From Beroe forskalii (lineage: Eukaryota > Ctenophora > Nuda > Beroida > Beroidae), in contig WFMF01000435.1 in the NCBI GenBank assembly GCA_011033025.1, positions 89,461 to 153,460 of the forward strand: 64,000 bases of DNA. The letters run 5' to 3'. A program made the translations under genes and the position numbers. The notes under the pieces were generated by a model that had not been told where the DNA came from, did no database searches, and worked only from the letters and a program-made list of their open reading frames with translations. Below are positions 52,501 through 61,500 of this stretch, one piece after another; position 1 is the first letter of the stretch; each line of letters begins with the position of its first letter.

Positions 52501-55500
52501 ATACGTACCTTAGTATCTAACGCGTACGTATGATGACTATAGTTGGGGTGTCATTGGGGTCTAATTAGGGCCTAAATTGAGTTCTTATTGGGGTCTAATT
52601 TAGGTCTAATTGGGGTCTAAATTGAGGTGTAATTGAGGTCTTATTGATTCTAGTTAGTTCTAGAAACTAACGTGTGATATCGCCGACATCATCACTGATA
52701 CTCTGAGCACTGTTAGCCTTGTTATCCAACGTACAGGACCCGTCTGCACTGTCTCTGTTGTATTTGGTAACGGGGGCCGGCGAGGTCTGGTTGGAATACT
52801 CTTCATCTGTAGGGAGATGGTTTTAGAACGTGAAAAGAAAGAAGAAAGAGGGGGAAAAGTGAAGGGAAAAGAGAGGAGGAAAACTGGAAGGGGTGAAATG
52901 AAGATGGTGTAAATCAGTGATATCTCTGTTGAAATACGTAATTTGCAACGGGAGCTAGCAAGCTCTGGTTAATAAAGTACTTCTAATCTTTTATAGTATG
53001 AATAACGAGGGCTGAAAGAAATTAAAAAGAGAAATGGCAGGTTGAACTTACCAAGGCTAATATAGGATAACAAATGAAACCTTATCCAGTCTGAGCAAAT
53101 GACAGACCCTTCAACACTTGGGATTTGTTGTCCCACGGCTCGGTCGTGACGACTCTCAAAGTGAAAGATTTGGTGTAAACTCTTACCTAAACAGCCTGCC
53201 CACAAGCAATAATAAGCAATAATACAGACCCTTCATAACTTGGGATTTGTTGTCCAGGTCATCCTCTTGCAACTGAGTTTCCTCGTTGGGATGGAAAGAG
53301 TTGGTGTTTTTTGATAAATGATGATCAGTGATAAGTAATAATAAGCAATAATAACAAATAATCAGCAACTGATATAATTTCGTTGGGATGGAATCACTTT
53401 ATCACTTTGTATTTGTTATTTTGTAAGAGAGTAAGATGTATTTATATTAAATAAGCAATCTTAATAATGCTGTGTAATCGAGTGTTGGTTGTGTTGTTGA
53501 CGACTATGTACAATCGAGCTGTGCAACCACCCTGAATCCGTCTCGGTGGCATCTCCAAAGCACACAAAGTGGAAGGCATTGATTTGCTACACAATGTAGA
53601 ACTGGTGAGACACTATCTGGTGAGGTACAGGAATATCGTTCCCACCCACGGTCCCCATGCGCAGAGGAGTGCCTGCCCCGTGCCCTCGGGACAGATTATC
53701 CGACACTGGGCGATCTCTCGAGGATCCATCCCTCTTTTAGTAGTAGGTGACACTTGAAGACGAAAAGATACGGCACAGTTTCAGCCAAAAAATCCGTATC
53801 GTATTTTTTTCTGTATGTGAAAATATATTAGGTGCATATCTGTTAGGGGAGGGGGAGTTGGTCGATCGATCATGTTTTTGTAAATGAACTACTTTTAATA
53901 GAAAATCTTTTAAGCTAGTAGGGAAACAACTAAATATTGCTCATTCAAACACGATTCAAGTCAACAGGGAGCATTAAAACACATCCCTATGTGAAAAATA
54001 TCAACCAATTCCATTCGATCGACCGATGAACGTTACGGGCGCCTTAAACAACCTTGTGTTGAATAGGTGAAGACTCACAAACACAAACTTGAGGGCGTCG
54101 AGGAGAATCTCCACGCTCTTAGACCACAGCTCCCCCATGGTACGGAGCTGGACTCTGCTGGATCCGTTGTACAGCTTACTGTCTCCTGGGAAGATATAGA
54201 ACCCTCTGACGTTTTCATGCGGGTCTATAATATATAGACACTTGCCTGATCGGGTCCATATTGGTTTAGACCCTCGCCCTACGGGCTCGAGCCAAAACCG
54301 GATACATCCCTCGGGCTAACGCCCGAGGGATGTATCCGATAGGCGCGTGTCTATGTATTTTATAGATAATTTGAAGCCATCTTGAAGTACTTAATAGAGT
54401 GAGTTAAAACTTTTCTAAGTGTCTCCTGGGCAGGAAAATGGATACTCGAATAATTTGTTATGAAGTTCTTAAAATTGTTACATTCGTCATTCTTGTCCCC
54501 ATTCCCGAATCTGATAAATATCTACCATAAATTTAATGAAATTTGAGTTAAATGTCCATTCTTCATCATCTACCTTTCGGCCCTGCAACATTCAAGCATC
54601 ACCCTTGACCCTATATGCTAAAGAACTATCAAAAACTAAGATACCGATCTCTATCGAAGTATCAATAATTGCTGCCATTTAATCCCACCACAGAGCAAAT
54701 GTATTGATAATTGATCGATGAATCAAGAATCTCATTCTTTTTGAGTATGAATCTCCATTAAAAACTTATCTTGTCAACCCTGATATCCAAAAAGTAGTCT
54801 TGAGATTAAACTCTTTTATCATTCGAAGAGTAAGTGAAAGGTAGTAAAAGAGCCATTTAGAAAAACACTGATCTGATAAGATTAGATTAGATAATATCAT
54901 GCAACTCAAAAGTTATATAACAGCTAGATCTGAAAACTGAACGTATTATTTCAAGCAAATCCGTTCAAGGAACAGACAAAATTTCTAACAGAGATTATTC
55001 TCAAACTTTTTCTTCGTCTACAAATCCTAAGATTACCAACTCAGTACTTCAATAGATCAACCTTGTCAACCTTAGTCCTTGGCCTTATCAGACCGCTGAA
55101 GTCTATGCCTTTGCGATTGGTTCCATTAAGATACCCTCACCCTGGGGCCCGATGTTCTCTTCAAGAATCTGATCTTCTGAAGCTCCATTTCCAGTCTTTT
55201 GACACCATGTTACCCTACAGATCAGAGCAAATACTATTATCAGCAGTAGGGCTAGGAAAATTGGAACCATGATTGACTGACTTTGGTCAAGAGTTTCCAT
55301 CTTTGGTAAGGCTAAACAAGGTTTAGGACGAACATTCTTGGAGCATTTGGCCGTTTGGACTGCTGTATGGTTGAGATTTTGGACCCCAAATCCTTGGTTA
55401 CACTGGATAGTGACAATACTTCCCGGTAAAAAGAACGGTACCTGGTCTTTGTTCAGGATGTTGCTGTTTTTAACAGTAAGTTCCTTGACTGAACACTGAT

Positions 55501-58500
55501 CTGACCGGGTAGGAATAACAAAAGAAACAGGGGTTAGACTTGCATCAGGTCTTGAAGTATCTCTACTGGTAAAGAGATACATGGAGTATCTGGGGCTCAG
55601 TGAAGTGTAGGCCTCTATCTTGTATTCACAGCTGGATTCATCAGCTCCAAAGTCCCTTGTGATAAAAACTCGGCGATCCGATGCCTCTTCTTCTTCTATC
55701 GCGAAAATATCTACAAAATCGTCATCAATTTTCCAGTCCAATACCAAAGTTGAATTTTTCTTTGATATTTTGAATTTGTTCATGCTATGCTGTCTATCAT
55801 TCATTTCGGTTATCGTCCATAAATCTGCACCTTTGCACTTTTTCCAAATAAGTTGACGTTCACTAGTCCTGTTCATGCTATCTTCTTCAACTGCCAGACA
55901 TCTTATTATTCCAGGGATACCAATACCCGTATTCATGATGTAAACCCCGCTTTTACTCATTTCCATAACTTTATCCAAGTCCCACAAGCACTGGGTGCAC
56001 TCTAGATTTACCGAAACAACATCAAATCGAATGTTTTCCTCGTATTGCAGTCGATCATCCCGAGCCAGCAGACACAATCGAGTGATCAGATTAAACATAA
56101 CTACCGAACAACTATCAGAATACTGGGTCAGTTTACAATACATCCAGCAATCTTCCAAACTTCCTGCCCTAAAAGTGTCTATGTAAGACTCCCTCGGTAT
56201 TTTTTCTAGAGCTCTGTGTTCTATGCAAGACCGGTTGAAATTCTTCACAGACCATTTCAAATTTTCCGGAGTGTTTTCTGATTCAGACCTTGGTTTGAAC
56301 GATTCTGTAAGATTTGCACTTCCACCAAGACAAAATTTCTCGCTGAAAAGAGCACAAAATAAAACAGAAAGCAGCAGCATGATACTGAAATGTGAATTTT
56401 TGTCGCATTCACGGGGTAAAATGTTATTAACATGTTAATATAACTCATTGAAGTCTCTAAAACTCTCCATGATGCGGTCCTTATGTGACAATAGATACTA
56501 ATTTCAGATGCATTGTTGAACAACACGCGTAAATAAGAAGTTGGTGCTTGATGTCGTCGCAATTTCTTGGCATAATTTTCACAGTATTGAATAAAATAAA
56601 ATATTGTACTTTTGTTCTCTTATTTTGAAGAATGGTTATAATTATCCTTTTACCAAACTTCCCCTCTCTTTCACTTTGGTTTTGAAATCAGATTTTTCCT
56701 CTCCCCAACACCATTTTTAATATGAAATTCAAAATACATGACCTGGTTAGTCCTTGGCCTTATTATCAGACCGCTGAAATCTATGCCTTAGCGATTGGTT
56801 CCATTAAGATACCCTCACCCTGGGGCCCGATGTTCTCTTCAAGAATCTGATCTTCTGAAGCTCCATTTCCAGTCTTTTGACACCATGTTACCCTACAGAT
56901 CAGAGCAAACACTATTATCAGCAGTAAGGCTAGGAAAATTGGAACCATGATTGATTGACTTTGGTCAAGAGTTTCCATCTTTGGTAAGGCTAAACAAGGT
57001 TTAGGACGAACATTCTTGGAGCATTTGACCGTTTGCACTGCTGTATGGTTGAGATTTTGAACCCCAAATCCTTGGTTGCACTGAATAGTGACAATGTTTC
57101 CTGGCAAAATGAACGGTACCTGGTCTTGGTTCAGGATTTTGCTGTTTTTAACAGCAAGTTCCTTGACTGAACACGGATCTGATCGGGTTGGAATAACAAA
57201 TGAAACAGGGGTTAGACTTGCATCAGGTCTTGAAGTATCTCTACTGGTAAAGAGATACATGGAGTATCTGGGGCTCAGTGAAGTGTAGGCCTCTATCTTG
57301 TATTCACAGCTGGATTCACCAGCTCCAAAGTTCCTTGTGATAAAAACTCGGCGATCCGATGCCTCTTCTTCTTCTATCGCGAAAATATCTACAAAATCGT
57401 CATCAATTTTCCAGTCCAATATCAAGGTTGAATTGATCTTTGATATTTTGAATTTGTTCATGCTATGCTGTCTATCATTCATTTCGGTTATCGTCCATAA
57501 ATCTGCACCTTTGCACTTTGTCCAAATAAGTTTACGTTCACTAGTCCTGTTCATGCTATCATCTTCAACTGCCAGACATCTTATTATTCCAGGTATCCCA
57601 ATACCCGCATTCATGATGTAAACCCCGCTTTTACTCATTTCCATAACTGTATCTAAGTCCCCCAAACACTGGGTACACTCTAGATTAACCGAAACAACAT
57701 CAAATCGAATGTTTCCCTCGTATTGCAGTCGATCATCCCGAGCCAGCAGACACATTCGAGTGATCAGGTTAAACACAACAACTGAACAGCTATCAGAGTA
57801 CTGGGTCAGCTTGCAATACCTCCAACAATCTTCCAAACTTCCTGTTCTGAAGGTGTCTATGTAAGACTCCCTCGGTATTCTCTTCAGAGCTCTGTGTTCT
57901 ATGCAAGACCGATTGAAATTCTTCACAGACCATTTCAAATTTTCCGGAGTGTTTTCTGATTCAGACCTTGGTTTGAACGATTCTGTAAGATTTGCACTTC
58001 CACCAAGACAAAATTTCTCGCTGAAAAGAGCACAAAATAAAACAGAAAGCAGCAGCATGATACTGAAATGTGAATTTTTGTCGCATTCACGGGGTAAAAT
58101 GTTATTAACTTGTTAATATAACTCATTAAAGTCTCTAAAACTCTCAAAGATGTGGTCCTTATGTGACATCAGAAACTAATTTCAGCTGCATTGTTGAACA
58201 AATGAACATTACGTGGAAATAAGAAGTTGGTACTTGATTTCGTCGAAATTTCTTGGCATAATTTTGTCATTGAGACCTTATTTCAAGATAATCATAACAT
58301 GCTGAGAATTTGCTCATGAGACAGTGCTTTACAATAGTTATAGTCTTGTAAACCGGTGTCAAGGGTCTTATTCCACGTCTTCTGATATGGAGTGGTGTCA
58401 GACCGGACAGACGCCACACAAACATAATTACATAGATAAACATATATATTGAAGAATTATATATAGTGAGATTATTCTTTCACCAAACTCCCCCTCTCTT

Positions 58501-61500
58501 TTACTTTGGTATTGAAATCAGATTTTTCCCCTCCCCCAACGCCATTTTTACCACCAAAGTCCAAATAAATGACCTGGTTAGTCCTTGGCCTTTTCAGACC
58601 GTTGAAATCTATGCCTTTGCGATTGGTTCCATTAAGATACCCTCACCTTGGGGTCCAATGTTCTCTTCAAGAATCTGATCTTCTGAAGCTCCATTTCCAG
58701 TCTTTTGACACCATGTTACCCTACAGATCAGAGCAAACACTATTATCAGCAGTAAGGCTAGGAAAATTGGAACCATGATTGATTGACTTTGGTCAAGAGT
58801 TTCCATCTTTGGTAAGGCTAAACAAGGTTTAGGACGAACATTCTTGGAGCATTTGACCGTTTGGACTGCTGTATGGTTGAGATTTTGGACCCCAAATCCT
58901 TGGTTACACTGGATAGTGACGATGCTTCCCGGTAAAAAGAACGGTACCTGGTCTTGGTTCAGGATTTTGCTGTTTTTAACAGTAAGTTTCTTAACTGAAC
59001 ACTGATCTGACCGGGTTGGAATAACAAATGAAACAGGGGTTAGACTTGCATCAGGTCTTGAAGTATCTCTACTGGTAAAGAGATACATGGAGTATCTGGG
59101 GCTCAGTGAAGTGTAGGCTTCTATCTTGTATTCACAGCTGGATTCACCAGCTCCAAAGTTCCTTGTGATAAAAACCTGGCGATCCGATGCCTCTTCTTCT
59201 TCTATCGCGAAAATATCTACAAAATCGTCATCAATTTTCCAGTCCAATATCAAGGTTGAATTGATCTTTGATATTTTGAATTTGTTCATGCTATGCTGTC
59301 TATCATTCATTTCGGTTATCGTCCATAAATCTGCACCTTTGCACTTTGTCCAAATAAGTTTACGTTCACTAGTCCTGTTCATGCTATCATCTTCAACTGC
59401 CAGACATCTTATTATTCCAGGTATCCCAATACCCGCATTCATGATGTAAACCCCGCTTTTACTCATTTCCATAACTGTATCTAAGTCCCCCAAACACTGG
59501 GTACACTCTAGATTAACCGAAACAACATCAAATCGAATGTTTCCCTCGTATTGCAGTCGATCATCCCGAGCCAGCAGACACATTCGAGTGATCAGGTTAA
59601 ACACAACAACTGAACAGCTATCAGAGTACTGGGTCAGCTTGCAATACCTCCAACAATCTTCCAAACTTCCTGTTCTGAAGGTGTCTATGTAAGACTCCCT
59701 CGGTATTCTCTTCAGAGCTCTGTGTTCTATGCAAGACCGATTGAAATTCTTCACAGACCATTTCAAATTTTCCGGAGTGTTTTCTGATTTAGACCTTGGT
59801 TTAAACGATTCTGTAAGATTTGCACTTCCACCAAGACGAAATCTCTCGCTGAAAAGAGCACAAAATAAAACAGAAAGCAGCAGCATGATACTGAAATGTG
59901 AATTTTTGTCGCATTCACGGGGTAAAATGTTATTAACATGTTAATATAACTCATTGAAGTCTCTAAAACTCTCCATGATGCGGTCCTTATGTGACAATAG
60001 ATACTAATTTCAGATGCATTGTTGAACAACACGCGTAAATAAGAAGTTGGTGCTTGATGTCGTCGCAATTTCTTGGCATAATTTTCACAGTATTGAATAA
60101 AATAAAATATTGTACTTTTGTTCTCTTATTTTGAAGAATAGTTATAATTATCCTTTCACCAAACTTCCCCTCTCTTTTACTTTGGTTTTGAAATCAGATT
60201 TTTCCTTCCCCCAACACCATTTTTAATATAAAATTCAAAATACATGACCTGGTTAGTCCTTGGCCTTATCAGACCGCTGAAATCTATGCCTTTGCGATTG
60301 GTTCCATTAAGATACCCTCACCCTGGGGCCCGATGTTCTCTTCAAGAATCTGATCTTCTAAAGCTCCATTTCCAGTCTTTTGACACCCTGTAACCTTACA
60401 GATCAGAACAATCACAATGATCAGCAATAGGGCTAGAAAAATTGGAACCATGATTGACTGACTGTGATCGAGAGTTTCCATCTTTGGTAAGGCTAAACAA
60501 GGTTTAGGACGAACATTCTTGGAGCATTTGACCGTTTGGACTGCTGTATGGTTGAGATTTTGGACCCCAAATCCTTGGTTACACTGGATAGTGACGATGC
60601 TTCCCGGTAAAAAGAACGGTACCTGGTCTTGGTTCAGGATTTTGCTGTTTTTAACAGTAAGTTTCTTAACTGAACACTGATCTGACCGGGTTGGAATAAC
60701 AAATGAAACAGGGGTTAGACTTGCATCAGGTCTTGAAGTATCTCTACTGGTAAAGAGATACATGGAGTATCTGGGGCTCAGTGAAGTGTAGGCTTCTATC
60801 TTGTATTCACAGCTGGATTCACCAGCTCCAAAGTTCCTTGTGATAAAAACCTGGCGATCCGATGCCTCTTCTTCTTCTATCGCGAAAATATCTACAAAAT
60901 CGTCATCAATTTTCCAGTTCAATACCAAAGTTGAATTTTTCTTTGATATTTTGAATTTGTTCATGCTATGCTGTCCATCATTACCTTTTGTTATCGTCCA
61001 TAAATCTGCACCTTTGCACTTTTTCCAAATAAGTTGACGTTCACTAGTCCTGTTCATGCTATCTTCTTCAACTGCCAGACATCTTATTATTCCAGGGATA
61101 CCAATACCCGTATTCATGATGTAAACCCCACTTTTACTCATTTCCATAACTTTATCTAAGTCCCAAAAACACTGGGTACACTCTAGATTCACCGAAACAA
61201 CATCAAATCGAATGTTTTCCTCGTATTGCAGTCGATCATCCCGAGCCAGCAGACACATTCGAGTTATCAGGTTAAACACAATAACTGAACAGCTATCAGA
61301 GTACTGGGTCAGCTTGCAATACCTCCAACAATCTTCCAAACTTCCTGTTCTGAAGGTGTCTATGTAAGACTCCCTCGGTATTCTCTTCAGAGCTCTGTGT
61401 TCTATGCAAGACCGATTGAAATTCTTCACAGACCATTTCAAATTTTCCGGAGTGTTTTCTGATTTAGACCTTGGTTTAAACGATTCTGTAAGATTTGCAC

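Noticed and set aside
53569..53757. 62-codon plus-strand frame in a RALGAPB intron
   Set aside because: Looks slightly protein-like, but has no splice or family support and no partner exon; left out.
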